NCBI RefSeq assembly: GCF_013912375.1
Contig: NZ_JACETV010000007.1
Span: forward strand, 62,001 to 126,000
DNA: 64,000 bases
Direction: 5' to 3'
Source: Emticicia sp. BO119
GTDB lineage: Bacteria > Bacteroidota > Bacteroidia > Cytophagales > Spirosomataceae
Part shown: one piece after another, positions 27,675-36,291 of the stretch
Numbering within the stretch: the stretch's first letter is position 1
Layout: every line of letters starts with the position of its first letter
Made by a program: the position numbers and the translations under genes
The notes under the pieces: model-generated
Told to the model about the DNA's origin: nothing
The model's database searches: none
What the model saw: only the letters and a program-made list of their open reading frames with translations

Positions 27675-28355
27675 TTATTTAAAATGCATCTTTCCAAAAT
27701 GTTCCGGCCGATGAAAGGCAGGCATTTTACCACTCATGGTTGGGCTCCAGCACAGGAAATTACATTCCTTTGGATTACATTTCCAATCTTTGTTTTTGTG
27801 TGATTGTAGTGAAACAATGCGGTAGAAATTAACACGGTAATCTTTGGTTTGCTCAGGGCCGATTAATGTCAAGGGTATTTGCAGGGTGCCACTCCAGGTC
27901 TGGCCTTCTGTGTGTACCATATGTTTGATGCCAGCATTTTCGTAGCTGATCATATCAGCCGAATTGCCACCCCCATGTCCTTTGGTTGGGTTATGTATTT
28001 TGCCTATCCATAGTACATTGTTTGGGTTGATTTCTAACTCTAAATAACGATCAGGTACTTCGGTGCCTTCGGCTATAAACACCTCAAACACTTCCTGATT
28101 GTACATTTCTGTATTATGTACTGTGTAGGTATTCTCGTTCCAGTAGGGATTTTGTCTGCATTCAAAATCTACATATAAATATTCCTCATCATATTTCAAC
28201 TTTACCAGAGTTTCCTGTGGTGCTTGCAAACCATCAGTAGAATGTCTGAAATACTTCTGATCGAGTGATTTCCATTCGTTTTTTGATAGCGAGATTGTAT
28301 AATCGGATAATGGCATAAGAAAGAACAGGATATAAGGGTACAGGAAATGAAGCAT
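27675..28355 (-). CDS. Carbohydrate-binding family 9-like protein
   Basis: Protein of 226 residues with a hydrophobic N-terminus (about 1-15, possible signal) and a CBM9-like beta-sandwich: LVKLKYDEEYLYVDFECRQNPYW, EVFIAEG, RYLELEINPNNVLWIGKIHNP, TWSGTLQIPLTLIG and the C-terminal CWSPTMSGKMPAFHRPEHFGK. Stand-alone proteins of this class are common in Bacteroidota, but their ligands are generally unknown. It converges on the serine hydrolase gene. Whether it is exported is uncertain, because the signal sequence is short. Confidence 0.85.
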   Translation of the reverse strand: MLHFLYPYILFFLMPLSDYTISLSKNEWKSLDQKYFRHSTDGLQAPQETLVKLKYDEEYLYVDFECRQNPYWNENTYTVHNTEMYNQEVFEVFIAEGTEVPDRYLELEINPNNVLWIGKIHNPTKGHGGGNSADMISYENAGIKHMVHTEGQTWSGTLQIPLTLIGPEQTKDYRVNFYRIVSLQSHKNKDWKCNPKECNFLCWSPTMSGKMPAFHRPEHFGKMHFK

Positions 28356-28382
28356 AGTATAGAAGCGAGGTAGATAAAAAAA

Positions 28383-28409
28383 CGTCAGAATCTTTACAGG
28401 ATTCTGACG
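28383..28409 (-). terminator. Intrinsic terminator of the YebC-family gene
   Basis: A perfect 10-bp stem (CGTCAGAATC with its complement) and a 7-base loop lie 20 bases after the stop of the minus-strand gene, followed on that strand by six T (28377-28382). Confidence 0.85.
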
Positions 28410-28428
28410 AATATAAATGAAAGTGAAA

Positions 28429-29151
28429 TCAGGCGATTATCATATTATGATAGACGTTCTGTACGTCGTCGTCCTCTTCTAATTTTTCTATCAGTTTTTC
28501 TACGTCTGCCGCTTCCGCTTCTGAGATAGTCTTCATATCAGTCGGTATTCTCTCGAAATCGGCTTGTAATAGCTCAAAGCCTTTTTCTTCCAGGAATTTC
28601 TGAATTGCGCCAAAAGCTGTAAACTCACCGTAGATATTAATCTGATTGGTTTCTTCATCTAAGAACACTTCTTCCGCACCAAAGTCAATCAGTTCAAATT
28701 CTAATTCTTCTACATCAATTTTGTCGCTGTTAGCAATTTTAAAAACAGATTTTCTGTCGAATATAAAATCTAACATACCCGATGTCCCCAGGCTACCGCC
28801 GCATTTTGAAAAATAACTGCGGATATTGGCTACCGAGCGATTGGTGTTGTCAGTAGTACACTCAACTAAAATCGCAATGCCATGTTGTGCATAGCCCTCA
28901 TATACCATCTCTTTATAGTCTTCCTGATCTTTAGAGGATGCTTTTTTAATGGCATTTTCAACGTTTGCCTTAGGCATATTGGCTGCCTTGGCATTCTGGA
29001 TAATCGCTCTAAGACGAGAGTTACTGTGAGGGTCTGGCCCCGCTGCTTTTACAGCAATAACTATATCTTTACCAATACGGGTAAATGTTTTGGCCATTTG
29101 CCCCCAACGCTTCATTTTGCGAGCTTTTCTAAATTCAAACGCTCTTCCCAT
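28429..29151 (-). CDS. YebC/PmpR family protein (TACO1 type)
   Basis: Protein of 240 residues with the full YebC layout: MGRAFEFRKARKMKRWGQMAKTFTRIGKDI at the N-terminus, then RAIIQNAKAANMPKANVENAIKKA, YEGYAQHGIAILVECTTDN, and the DVEELEFELIDFGAE and C-terminal DVQNVYHNM blocks. Recent work on this family associates it with ribosome rescue or translation of proline stretches; older annotation calls it a DNA-binding regulator. It is transcribed alone with a strong terminator. A hairpin upstream (29182-29211) separates it from the lipoprotein gene. Confidence 0.95.
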   Translation of the reverse strand: MGRAFEFRKARKMKRWGQMAKTFTRIGKDIVIAVKAAGPDPHSNSRLRAIIQNAKAANMPKANVENAIKKASSKDQEDYKEMVYEGYAQHGIAILVECTTDNTNRSVANIRSYFSKCGGSLGTSGMLDFIFDRKSVFKIANSDKIDVEELEFELIDFGAEEVFLDEETNQINIYGEFTAFGAIQKFLEEKGFELLQADFERIPTDMKTISEAEAADVEKLIEKLEEDDDVQNVYHNMIIA

Positions 29152-29181
29152 ATATATTATAATTTCTATTATTAATAATTA

Positions 29182-29211
29182 TCCGCCTTGTCTTAATCAA
29201 GGCAAGGCGGA
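29182..29211. terminator. Hairpin between the lipoprotein and YebC-family genes
   Basis: TCCGCCTTG and CAAGGCGGA form a perfect 9-bp stem around a 12-base loop, between the lipoprotein stop (29255) and the YebC start (29151). T-rich but interrupted sequence follows on the minus strand, so it could be a weak terminator or attenuator. Confidence 0.5.
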
Positions 29212-29254
29212 ATTTGAGAGTGCGAAATTAGAAAATTTTACATTAAAAATCCAC

Positions 29255-29905
29255 TTATTTATCTTTATATGGCAAATGTTTAGCCACTTGCGCAATCAAC
29301 TGGCTCGACATATGGTGTGGTGTATCCATGCGGCTGTTTGGGCGTTGTGATAAATTGGTTTTCCATAATAGTTCGCCGTTAGCCGCATCAAATAAACTGA
29401 CATTGGTCGATACGCCATCATTGCCCATATAAGAAGGCATCATTGAATAACGGTTCTGGCGAGTGATAGTAATACCCAATTGGCCCCATATAACTGCATC
29501 AACTCCTAATAGCCGGGCTAAATGTCCTTTATCCTGTTGACTGATGTCTTCTAATCTGATACCGCTTTCGGCTAATATCTTATTGGTCTGCGTAAAATTC
29601 TGAAAGGCTAATTCATATCTGCCTTTTTCTATCTGTTTAGCCGCATAGACAAATAATTCTTTCTGGGTATCCAGACTTGCTTCACGTTCTTGCTGACTGA
29701 AAAACTTCTGGGCACGGACATCTGGTTTACGGTTGGCAGGATTCTCAAACTGCACATCAAAAGGCAAAATAGCCACTCGCTGATGGGTACTTTTTACCTT
29801 AGCAAAATTGTCTGACAAGAAATCTCTTGAAGCAGAACAGGCCGATAGCACTGCAGCTAAAAGGATTATAGCGATGAAATTTTTATTTGGTTGTTTGGTT
29901 ATCAT
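29255..29905 (-). CDS. Lipoprotein resembling the CsgG/GNA1162-type family
   Basis: Protein of 216 residues. The lipoprotein signal is IILLAAVLSAC (lipidated Cys about 23). The mature region contains VAILPFDVQFENPANRKPD and the ordered segments LLGVDAVIWGQLGITITRQ and VSLFDAANGELLWKTNLSQRP, a pattern seen in GNA1162/CsgG-like lipoproteins that report or shape envelope assembly. It is likely an outer-membrane lipoprotein. No partner genes are adjacent. The family call is moderate; lipoprotein status is secure. Confidence 0.75.
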   Translation of the reverse strand: MITKQPNKNFIAIILLAAVLSACSASRDFLSDNFAKVKSTHQRVAILPFDVQFENPANRKPDVRAQKFFSQQEREASLDTQKELFVYAAKQIEKGRYELAFQNFTQTNKILAESGIRLEDISQQDKGHLARLLGVDAVIWGQLGITITRQNRYSMMPSYMGNDGVSTNVSLFDAANGELLWKTNLSQRPNSRMDTPHHMSSQLIAQVAKHLPYKDK

Positions 29906-30066
29906 TTTATTATTGTTTTAGCTAATATTTAACGAAATTTGAGAAAATTTCTTTTGTATTGTATCACGATTTTTCAAATTGTGGCTTTATTTTAGATAGT
30001 TTTATTTTCAAAAAGATTAAAACCCTGGCTTTCTTTTAATTTCAGTTAAACAAGCAATTAAAATTC

Positions 30067-31392
30067 ATGAGGCATTTTGCAATTGGTATTCTCTGGCGTG
30101 TGGGTATTATGAGTATAATCCTGATGGGGCTGATTTATTTTTTCTTACAAGGTCAATGGTCGGCTGTGGGCTTGTTTAGCATTTTAGTAGCCCTTATTTT
30201 CTTCTGGATTTTCACCTATACAACTTCTATCAATCGTAAATTAGCCCGCTTTTTTGAATCAGTACGATATTCAGATTTCACTGTAAAGTTTCGCTCAGAT
30301 AATAAATTAGGCAAAAGTTTTGAAGAAGTAAATCAACAGTTTAATGGAGTATTAGAAGCCTTTCGTCAGGCTCGTGCCGAAAAGGAGGCAAATCTACATT
30401 ACATCAATACTATTGTTCAGCATGTAAACGTAGGGCTTCTCTCTTACGATTCATCGGGTAATATAGAATTAATCAATAATGCTGCTTTTCGCATTCTTAA
30501 TATTTATCGCCTGCGGAATATCAATGAGCTGTCTAAAACCAGCCATTCGGGTTTATTTGATATTCTGAAAAGTATTTCATCAGGCAGCAAAGCCTTGTAT
30601 CAGACCTCTAACGAAAAACAGATTTCAATCAATGCGGCTACTGTAAGCCTTCGTGGACGTGTTATTAAGCTTATCTCTTTACAGAATATTCAATCTGAAT
30701 TACAACAGAAAGAATTGGAAGCCTGGCAAAATCTGACTAAAGTACTACGCCACGAAATTATGAATTCGGTAACACCTATTGTGTCATTAGCAAGTACCAT
30801 GCGTGAAATTATAGAACTTGACCTTGCTGCAAAAGAAGAGATTCATGAAACCGTAAGCGATTTGAAAGAAGCGCTCTATACCATTGAAAACAGAAGTAAG
30901 GGTATCATGAACTTTGTGAATGCTTACCGAGAGTTTACGAGTATTCCGAAACCTAAATTTGAGGAGACGAACTCAAAAGACCTGATAGCACAGGTATTGA
31001 ATCTGGTTCAACCACAACTGAAAGAAAAGAATGTAGTGCTAAAAACTGATTTCAAAGAAGATTTTGAATTACTGGCTGATACCGAGCAGATAGAAATGGT
31101 ACTGATTAATATTATCAAAAATGGGGTAGAGGCTGTTGAAAACCGATTAAACCCGCAGATAAGAATCAGAACTTATGAGATAGACGAGCAGCGAATCATT
31201 GAGATTGCCGATAATGGAAGTGGTATTGAACCAGAAGCTTTGGAGAAAATCTTTATTCCATTTTACACCACCAAAAAGAAGGGCTCCGGTATCGGCTTAA
31301 GTTTATCAAGACAAATAATGCAAATGCATGGCGGGAATCTGAAGGTATCGTCGAAGGTGGGAGAGGGGAGTAAGTTTTTGATTATATTCTGA
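30067..31392 (+). CDS. NtrY-like sensor histidine kinase
   Basis: Protein of 441 residues with two closely spaced membrane helices (about 8-27 and 30-55), a short HAMP-like linker, a PAS-like domain (about 115-200, with VGLLSYDSSGNIELINNAAFRIL), HisKA with the phosphoacceptor in KVLRHEIMNSVTPI (His229), and HATPase_c with NIIKNGVEAV, ADNGSGI and KGSGIGLSLSRQIM. It has no response regulator next to it and is convergent with rpsB across a bidirectional terminator, so its partner must be encoded elsewhere. Confidence 0.92.
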   Translation: MRHFAIGILWRVGIMSIILMGLIYFFLQGQWSAVGLFSILVALIFFWIFTYTTSINRKLARFFESVRYSDFTVKFRSDNKLGKSFEEVNQQFNGVLEAFRQARAEKEANLHYINTIVQHVNVGLLSYDSSGNIELINNAAFRILNIYRLRNINELSKTSHSGLFDILKSISSGSKALYQTSNEKQISINAATVSLRGRVIKLISLQNIQSELQQKELEAWQNLTKVLRHEIMNSVTPIVSLASTMREIIELDLAAKEEIHETVSDLKEALYTIENRSKGIMNFVNAYREFTSIPKPKFEETNSKDLIAQVLNLVQPQLKEKNVVLKTDFKEDFELLADTEQIEMVLINIIKNGVEAVENRLNPQIRIRTYEIDEQRIIEIADNGSGIEPEALEKIFIPFYTTKKKGSGIGLSLSRQIMQMHGGNLKVSSKVGEGSKFLIIF

Positions 31393-31414
31393 TGATTTGA
31401 AATCAGAAAACAAA

Positions 31415-31450
31415 AAAACACCCCGAAATCAAGTGATTTCGGGGTGTTTT
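31415..31450. terminator. Bidirectional terminator between the kinase gene and rpsB
   Basis: A 17-bp perfect stem (AAAACACCCCGAAATCA with its complement) has a 2-base loop and A/T runs on both sides, so each strand ends in a T run. It lies between stops at 31392 (+) and 31470 (-). Confidence 0.9.
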
Positions 31451-31469
31451 TAGTATCATTAAAAGCAAA

Positions 31470-32303
31470 TTATGCTTCTGTTTCTTTGTCTGCACTTGCT
31501 TCAACTGCTGGTGCTTCTTCAGCAACTGGTACTGTTGTAGCTGCTGCCGGAGTTTCGTCTACTGCACGTTTAGCATCTTCTTCTTCCTGAAGTGCAGCGT
31601 TATCTTTATCCATTTTACGCTCCATGATACCTTCTTCAATTGCTTTTCCTAATGCAAGGGTTACTAAAGCAACTGATTTGTAAGCATCATCATTAGCCGG
31701 GATAGGATACTCAACTGATTCAGGATTTGAGTTAGTATCACACATAGCGATTACCGGGATACCTAATCTGTGAGCTTCAGCTACTGCTAAGTGTTCACGT
31801 TTTACGTCAACAACAAATAAAGCAGCCGGAAGTCTTGATAAATCAGCAACACCACCCAATAATCTTTCCAATTTGATACGGTCACGATCAAGCATTAATC
31901 GCTCGCGTTTTGCCATATTGCCCGCTGTTGCTTCGTCTTTCAACATACGCTCAATATTCTGCAATTTTTTCAAAGATTTCTTGATAGTAGCAAAGTTTGT
32001 CAGCATACCACCTAACCAACGCTCAGTTACGAAAGGCATTTTTAAGCGTTTTGCTTCTTCTGCCACGATTTCCTGTGCTTGTTTTTTGGTAGCAACAAAC
32101 ATGATTTTACGACCAGAGCGAACAATTCCTTTTACTACTTGCTGAGCTTCGTCTAAACAAGCCAAAGTTTTGTTAAGGTCAATGATGTGGATACCGTTTT
32201 TCTCCATAAAGATATATGGAGCCATTTTCGGATCCCATTTGCGGGTAAGGTGACCAAAGTGTACACCTGCATCTAAAAGGTCTTTGTACTGTAATTGTGC
32301 CAT
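31470..32303 (-). CDS. rpsB: 30S ribosomal protein S2
   Basis: S2 of 277 residues beginning MAQLQYKDLLDAGVHFGHLT; the upstream in-frame ATG at 32351 would add 16 unconserved residues. Family blocks are intact: TRKWDPKMAPYIFMEKNGIHIIDL, VATKKQAQEIV, TERWLGGMLTNFATI, and the Asp-rich VALVTLALGKAIEEG. It ends with an Ala/Glu-rich tail of about 45 residues, common in Bacteroidota. It is the last gene of rplM-rpsI-rpsB. Elongation factor Ts (tsf), normally next, is absent: the transcript ends at a terminator. Confidence 0.97.
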   Translation of the reverse strand: MAQLQYKDLLDAGVHFGHLTRKWDPKMAPYIFMEKNGIHIIDLNKTLACLDEAQQVVKGIVRSGRKIMFVATKKQAQEIVAEEAKRLKMPFVTERWLGGMLTNFATIKKSLKKLQNIERMLKDEATAGNMAKRERLMLDRDRIKLERLLGGVADLSRLPAALFVVDVKREHLAVAEAHRLGIPVIAMCDTNSNPESVEYPIPANDDAYKSVALVTLALGKAIEEGIMERKMDKDNAALQEEEDAKRAVDETPAAATTVPVAEEAPAVEASADKETEA

Positions 32304-32349
32304 TTTTGATAAAATGAAAAAAGTGTTTGAAAAAAATAAAATACGCAGC

Positions 32350-32451
32350 ACAGCACGTCGGCATCACTGTAAGTGCTGTCTGGACAAAACAATTTACGAA
32401 TTACACGCAGTTGGCTACAGAATGAGGCAACAACCGAATGTAATTCGTAAA
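32350..32451 (-). promoter_or_regulatory. Structured rpsI-rpsB intergenic region (candidate leader)
   Basis: Within the 153 bases between rpsI and rpsB, two inverted repeats are seen. A 13-bp perfect pair lies at 32393-32405/32439-32451 (TTTACGAATTACA and its complement) with a 33-base loop, and a 7-bp pair ACAGCAC/GTGCTGT at 32350-32356/32373-32379. Either could form a stem in the mRNA. It may be a processing site, an internal terminator or an S2-responsive leader; the sequence does not decide. Confidence 0.5.
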
Positions 32452-32456
32452 AAATA

Positions 32457-32843
32457 TTAACGTTTCGAGAATTGGAATCTCTTACGAGCTTTACGGCGAC
32501 CGTATTTTTTACGCTCAACCATACGAGAGTCACGAGTTAAGAAACCTTCTTTTTTCAATGCAGGACGGTTCTCGCCATTTGCTTCAACCAATGCGCGGGC
32601 AATTGCCATACGCACGGCTTCGGCTTGTCCGGCAATACCACCACCTTGTACATTTACTTTAAGATCGTACTGACCAGTGGCATTTACCGCAGTAAATGGT
32701 TGATTTAATACGATTTGAAGAATTTCAGAAGGAAAATACTCCTTTAATTCACGACCATTCACAGTAACTGCTCCATTTCCCTGTTTCATATAGATACGGG
32801 CAACGGCTGTTTTTCTTCTACCTACTGCGTTGATAACTTGCAT
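32457..32843 (-). CDS. rpsI: 30S ribosomal protein S9
   Basis: S9 of 128 residues, full length: [58 protein letters not shown] and the basic C-terminus [24 protein letters not shown], whose tail reaches the ribosomal P site. It lies 56 bases after rplM in the same operon, the standard order. Confidence 0.98.
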   Translation of the reverse strand: MQVINAVGRRKTAVARIYMKQGNGAVTVNGRELKEYFPSEILQIVLNQPFTAVNATGQYDLKVNVQGGGIAGQAEAVRMAIARALVEANGENRPALKKEGFLTRDSRMVERKKYGRRKARKRFQFSKR

Positions 32844-32899
32844 TATTATATAGGATTTTTGAAAATTTTCTTAAAAAAATAAATTATACCCGTTGATGA

Positions 32900-33343
32900 T
32901 TACAGTTCAATTGTTTTTGGCGATTGCGCTGCATGTGGGTGGTTTGGTCCTTCATACACATATAGATTAGTGTACAGACGACGACCTAAACGGCCTTTTG
33001 GTAACATACCTTTTACAGCATATTCTACTACACGACGACCATCTTTTGCCATTAACTCACGCGGAGTGGCAAAACGTTGTCCACCAGGGTGGCCAGTATG
33101 GCGTGTATAAACTTTGTCGGTCATTTTCTTTCCGGTCAGGCGGATTTTCTCAGCGTTGATAACAATTACGTTATCACCACAGTCCACATGAGGCGTATAG
33201 TTTGTTTTGTTTTTACCACGAATGATATTCGCGATCTGGCTGCACAAACGACCCAAAATTTTATCGGTAGCATCTACAACCACCCATTCTTTATTTACGG
33301 TTCCGCTATTGGCAGAAATCGTTTTGTAACTTAAATGTTTCAC
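32900..33343 (-). CDS. rplM: 50S ribosomal protein L13
   Basis: L13 of 147 residues: WVVVDATDKILGRLCSQIANIIRGKNK, TPHVDCGDNVIVINAEKIRLTGKKMTDKVY, MLPKGRLGRRLYTNLYVYEGPNHPHAAQ. It is the first gene of the rplM-rpsI-rpsB operon. A consensus promoter lies about 215 bases upstream (33556-33586), giving a long untranslated leader. Confidence 0.98.
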   Translation of the reverse strand: MKHLSYKTISANSGTVNKEWVVVDATDKILGRLCSQIANIIRGKNKTNYTPHVDCGDNVIVINAEKIRLTGKKMTDKVYTRHTGHPGGQRFATPRELMAKDGRRVVEYAVKGMLPKGRLGRRLYTNLYVYEGPNHPHAAQSPKTIEL

Positions 33344-33549
33344 AATTTTAAATTATTAAATGTGTTTGAAAAAAGCTTGTGTCATGGTTGATTTAATCAT
33401 TGCCCCCAAAAACTACGACCAAATACTATGACTCTTTTTCGTTAATTTTCGAGGTGTTGAAACAACACATAGCAACTCCGGAAACAGTTACTTCTCAAAA
33501 TTATCAAACCCCCCGAACTAACGGGCTACGCTACGAGGGTGGTATTTTG
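33344..33549 (-). promoter_or_regulatory. Long 5' leader of the rplM operon, possibly structured
   Basis: About 205 transcribed bases are predicted between the promoter at 33556-33586 and the rplM start. The promoter-proximal part (about 33510-33545) is GC-rich against an AT-rich background and can fold: on the minus strand CCCG-TTAG-TTCGGG forms a short stem inside an imperfect pairing of ACCACCCTCG with CGGGGGGT. The remainder, 33344-33500, is AT-rich. It is a candidate L13-responsive leader; not proven. Confidence 0.45.
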
Positions 33550-33555
33550 GGGCTG

Positions 33556-33586
33556 CAAAATTAGACAATTCCTGATAAAAAAGCAA
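33556..33586 (-). promoter_or_regulatory. Bacteroidota promoter of rplM-rpsI-rpsB
   Basis: On the minus strand TTG (33584-33586) is followed after 20 bases by TAATTTTG (33563-33556), an exact TAnnTTTG -7 element. The same 20-base spacing and the same following GCAGCCC occur at the rpmG promoter. Confidence 0.7.
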
Positions 33587-33617
33587 TTGTTTCTATTTTT
33601 TTTCTGCTAACTCATTG

Positions 33618-33653
33618 AAAATTAGTTCTTCTGACAAGAAGAAGCTAATTTTG
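33618..33653 (+). promoter_or_regulatory. Inverted repeat covering the -7 element before the T9SS protein gene
   Basis: AAAATTAGTTCTTCT (33618-33632) pairs with AGAAGAAGCTAATTTT (33637-33652) over 15 bp with a single-base bulge and a GACA loop. The right arm contains TAATTTTG (33646-33653), a good -7 element, 41 bases before the start codon. It could be an operator or a hairpin at the 5' end of the transcript. Confidence 0.5.
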
Positions 33654-33694
33654 TAAGATTTTCAGAGTCATGTTATAACCTCCCATAAACAACA

Positions 33695-36142
33695 ATGAGA
33701 TTAAAACAAATCTTTAGCCTTGCTATTTTTCTGGTGCTTCTCAAACCAGCAATGGCACAATGGAAACTGAATGATACAAATCCTGTGGTACTATGCGATG
33801 CCATCAATTTTCAGGATGCCATGTTATATGCCACAGATGAAGAGGCCAATAGCTATTATATATGGACTGACTACCGAACGGATATGCTTGAGATTTATGT
33901 GCAGAAGTTTAATAGCAGAGGAGTGGCTCAGTGGCAAAAAAATGGCGTAAGGATCGGAAGAGTATTAGATAAATATGCTGTTATTTACTCACAAAGAGTT
34001 ATCAGACCCGACGGAGAGGGAGGAGCTTTTATTGGCTGGCATTTATTGCCGGATGTCAATAACCAAAGCAGACGACTGTTTTATGCCCAGCATATCTCAA
34101 GAGATGGTAACCTTTTGTGGGGAGATGAGGGTCTGAAAGTAACAGACCGGGAATTGGTGACCTTGCAACCTTATGATGATATTTTTGATATAGTTGACCT
34201 GAAAAACAATCAGCTATTGGTGTTTTTTAATCAGTATGATAATAATGTAGGAGTTAATACGGTGTTTACTAAAAAATTAGACTATACAGGTAAGACTATA
34301 GAAGAAGAAAAAATATTATATGTTAATAACCGTATTGAAGACAAGGTTATCTACGATACTAAAAACAGTAGATTCCTGACTTTGCAAAAACATAATCAGT
34401 TCGATTATGTGTTCCAGACTTTCAATGCAGATAATACTCCTATTATTGCCACTCCGAAAGTAATTTATCAGAATCCTTTTCTGGGTAATTCACGAATAGA
34501 TTTATTTAAGGTAGATAATGAGGGTAATGCCGTAATTGGTCGTACCTTATCAATTGATGATGGCAGAAAATTTGTAATTGCCAATAAAGTAGATACAGAG
34601 GGGAATCCGTTATGGGGGGCAAATGGTGTGAATATGGGCTCTGACCATACTTTTGATATACAGATTGTACCGACAACTGATGGTGGAGGTATTGCTACCT
34701 GGCTTGAAACGGCAAACCCCCAGCAACCTTTTCTGATAGCAAAACTGACTGCCAGTGGTAACATTCTCTGGAAAAATGAAGTGTTTGCGCCACGTTCAAA
34801 TAAACCATATCTATTACCTAATAAATTAGAGTCTGATGGTAAAGACGGGGTCTATACCCTGTGGCTTCAACCTAAAGAAGTAGGGTACGACCTCACTGTT
34901 CAACATTTTGATAATAATGGGTCTAAAAGATTCGGAAATGATGGCATCGCTTTTAAAGATTATACTTTCTATGGTGGGGCTCGTCTGATCCCTTATCCAA
35001 AAGGCGGGGTGATTGTATTGTGGGGTGCAAATAAGGAGCAGGGAGATGGCATTGGCTATACAGTTGATTTATATACCAATTATATTGGGGAAACCGGCCG
35101 GTTTGGTTTAGAAGATTTACCTACGATCGAGATACCACCTGTTCAACCTGATAAATTCTGTGCCGGACAAACTTTCACAGTTAGGTTTCTCAGAGGTGGC
35201 CCGGCTTTCAATTTAGACAATACCTTCAAGGTGCTATTGTCAGACAAAGACGGAAATTTCACAAATGCTACCCAGATTGGACAGGATAGCCGAACGACAA
35301 TTAATGTAGTAACTCCACAGAATTTAGAAAATGGAACTTATCGGATAAAAGTAGTTTCCACCTCCCCTGCTACAGAGAGTGTTAATTATATAGTTGTGCA
35401 AATAGATGAAGCAGGAGCACCGATTATTACAGCCGATAAAATGTCAGCCTGTTTGGGTGAAACCTTTAAACTGACAGGTTCAGGCTGTGAGGCCGGAATC
35501 ATCAAATGGTCTAATAATCAGGAGGGGACAGCTATCTCTGTTACTTTAGATAATTCAACTACATTTACCGCTGCTTGTAATATACAAGGGTGTAAAAACA
35601 GTGTAGCTTCCAATGAGGTTTCATTACAGGTAAATAAAGCAACCGCCACTGCTAATAATTCAGGCCCTTATTATACCAATGAATCTATTAAGCTAAGTAG
35701 TTCGGGTGGGGTGAAATATGCCTGGACAGGCCCTGCCTCTTTTGTATCTACCGAACAGAATCCTACTATCTCAAATGCTACCTTATCTATGGGGGGTATT
35801 TATCGTGTGGTGGTTACAGATATTAATAATTGTACAGCTTCGGCAGAAACGACAGTGCTCATCAATAATCTATTGGGAGTAGAAAGAGAAATAAACATCC
35901 GCACTTTCCCTAATCCGACAAGCCATGAAGTGATTGTAGAGTTTTTTGCGCAGGCTAATAACCCGGTAAGTATCTCATTGATTGATATGAAAGGCTCAGT
36001 GGCAGGCGAGCGAAAACTCAAAGCAACCGGTGGTTATCAGCAAGAGGTAGTAGATATCCGTTATTTCGCCAGGGGCCAGTATCTGATAAAAGTGAACACT
36101 TCACAAAGAGAAGTAGTTAAAAAAATAATTATAGAAAAATAG
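33695..36142 (+). CDS. Large secreted protein with T9SS type A sorting domain
   Basis: Protein of 815 residues with a signal peptide (cleavage near KPAMAQ). Residues about 25-470 contain repeated segments of the type DGxGGAFIGW and DGGGIATWLE interspersed with WGxxG, resembling beta-propeller blades. Two Ig/PKD-like regions follow (about 480-720). The last ~80 residues are the T9SS type A domain: TFPNPTSHEVIVEF, ISLIDMKG, FARGQYLIKVNTSQREVVKKIIIEK. It is therefore secreted across the outer membrane by the type IX system and possibly anchored on the surface. Ligand unknown. Confidence 0.92.
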   Translation: MRLKQIFSLAIFLVLLKPAMAQWKLNDTNPVVLCDAINFQDAMLYATDEEANSYYIWTDYRTDMLEIYVQKFNSRGVAQWQKNGVRIGRVLDKYAVIYSQRVIRPDGEGGAFIGWHLLPDVNNQSRRLFYAQHISRDGNLLWGDEGLKVTDRELVTLQPYDDIFDIVDLKNNQLLVFFNQYDNNVGVNTVFTKKLDYTGKTIEEEKILYVNNRIEDKVIYDTKNSRFLTLQKHNQFDYVFQTFNADNTPIIATPKVIYQNPFLGNSRIDLFKVDNEGNAVIGRTLSIDDGRKFVIANKVDTEGNPLWGANGVNMGSDHTFDIQIVPTTDGGGIATWLETANPQQPFLIAKLTASGNILWKNEVFAPRSNKPYLLPNKLESDGKDGVYTLWLQPKEVGYDLTVQHFDNNGSKRFGNDGIAFKDYTFYGGARLIPYPKGGVIVLWGANKEQGDGIGYTVDLYTNYIGETGRFGLEDLPTIEIPPVQPDKFCAGQTFTVRFLRGGPAFNLDNTFKVLLSDKDGNFTNATQIGQDSRTTINVVTPQNLENGTYRIKVVSTSPATESVNYIVVQIDEAGAPIITADKMSACLGETFKLTGSGCEAGIIKWSNNQEGTAISVTLDNSTTFTAACNIQGCKNSVASNEVSLQVNKATATANNSGPYYTNESIKLSSSGGVKYAWTGPASFVSTEQNPTISNATLSMGGIYRVVVTDINNCTASAETTVLINNLLGVEREINIRTFPNPTSHEVIVEFFAQANNPVSISLIDMKGSVAGERKLKATGGYQQEVVDIRYFARGQYLIKVNTSQREVVKKIIIEK

Positions 36143-36151
36143 AGGATTTAA

Positions 36152-36271
36152 TGTCTTGAACTGTGATTTAGCTGATTGAATGATTTCTTTGATTTAATTA
36201 AAGCTATAATCTGATAAGTAAAAACCAACATCAGTGCAATCATAAAATCAGGTCAATCAAAGTTCAGAACA
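36152..36271. repeat. Diverged copy of a ~120-bp TGAACTTTGATT inverted-repeat element
   Basis: The left arm, 36152-36177, and the complement of the right arm, 36246-36271, agree at 21 of 26 positions. The core TGAACT(T/G)TGATTT and CTGATT blocks match the element at 56447-56563. It fills the gap between the T9SS protein gene and the reductase gene. It is noncoding, and no transposase is present. Confidence 0.7.
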
Positions 36272-36291
36272 AAATCACTCAATAAATTGAG

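Noticed and set aside
28429-29151. YebC-family protein as a transcription factor for the neighbouring genes
   Set aside because: The family is widespread and its regulatory role is doubtful; nothing in the context links it to specific targets.
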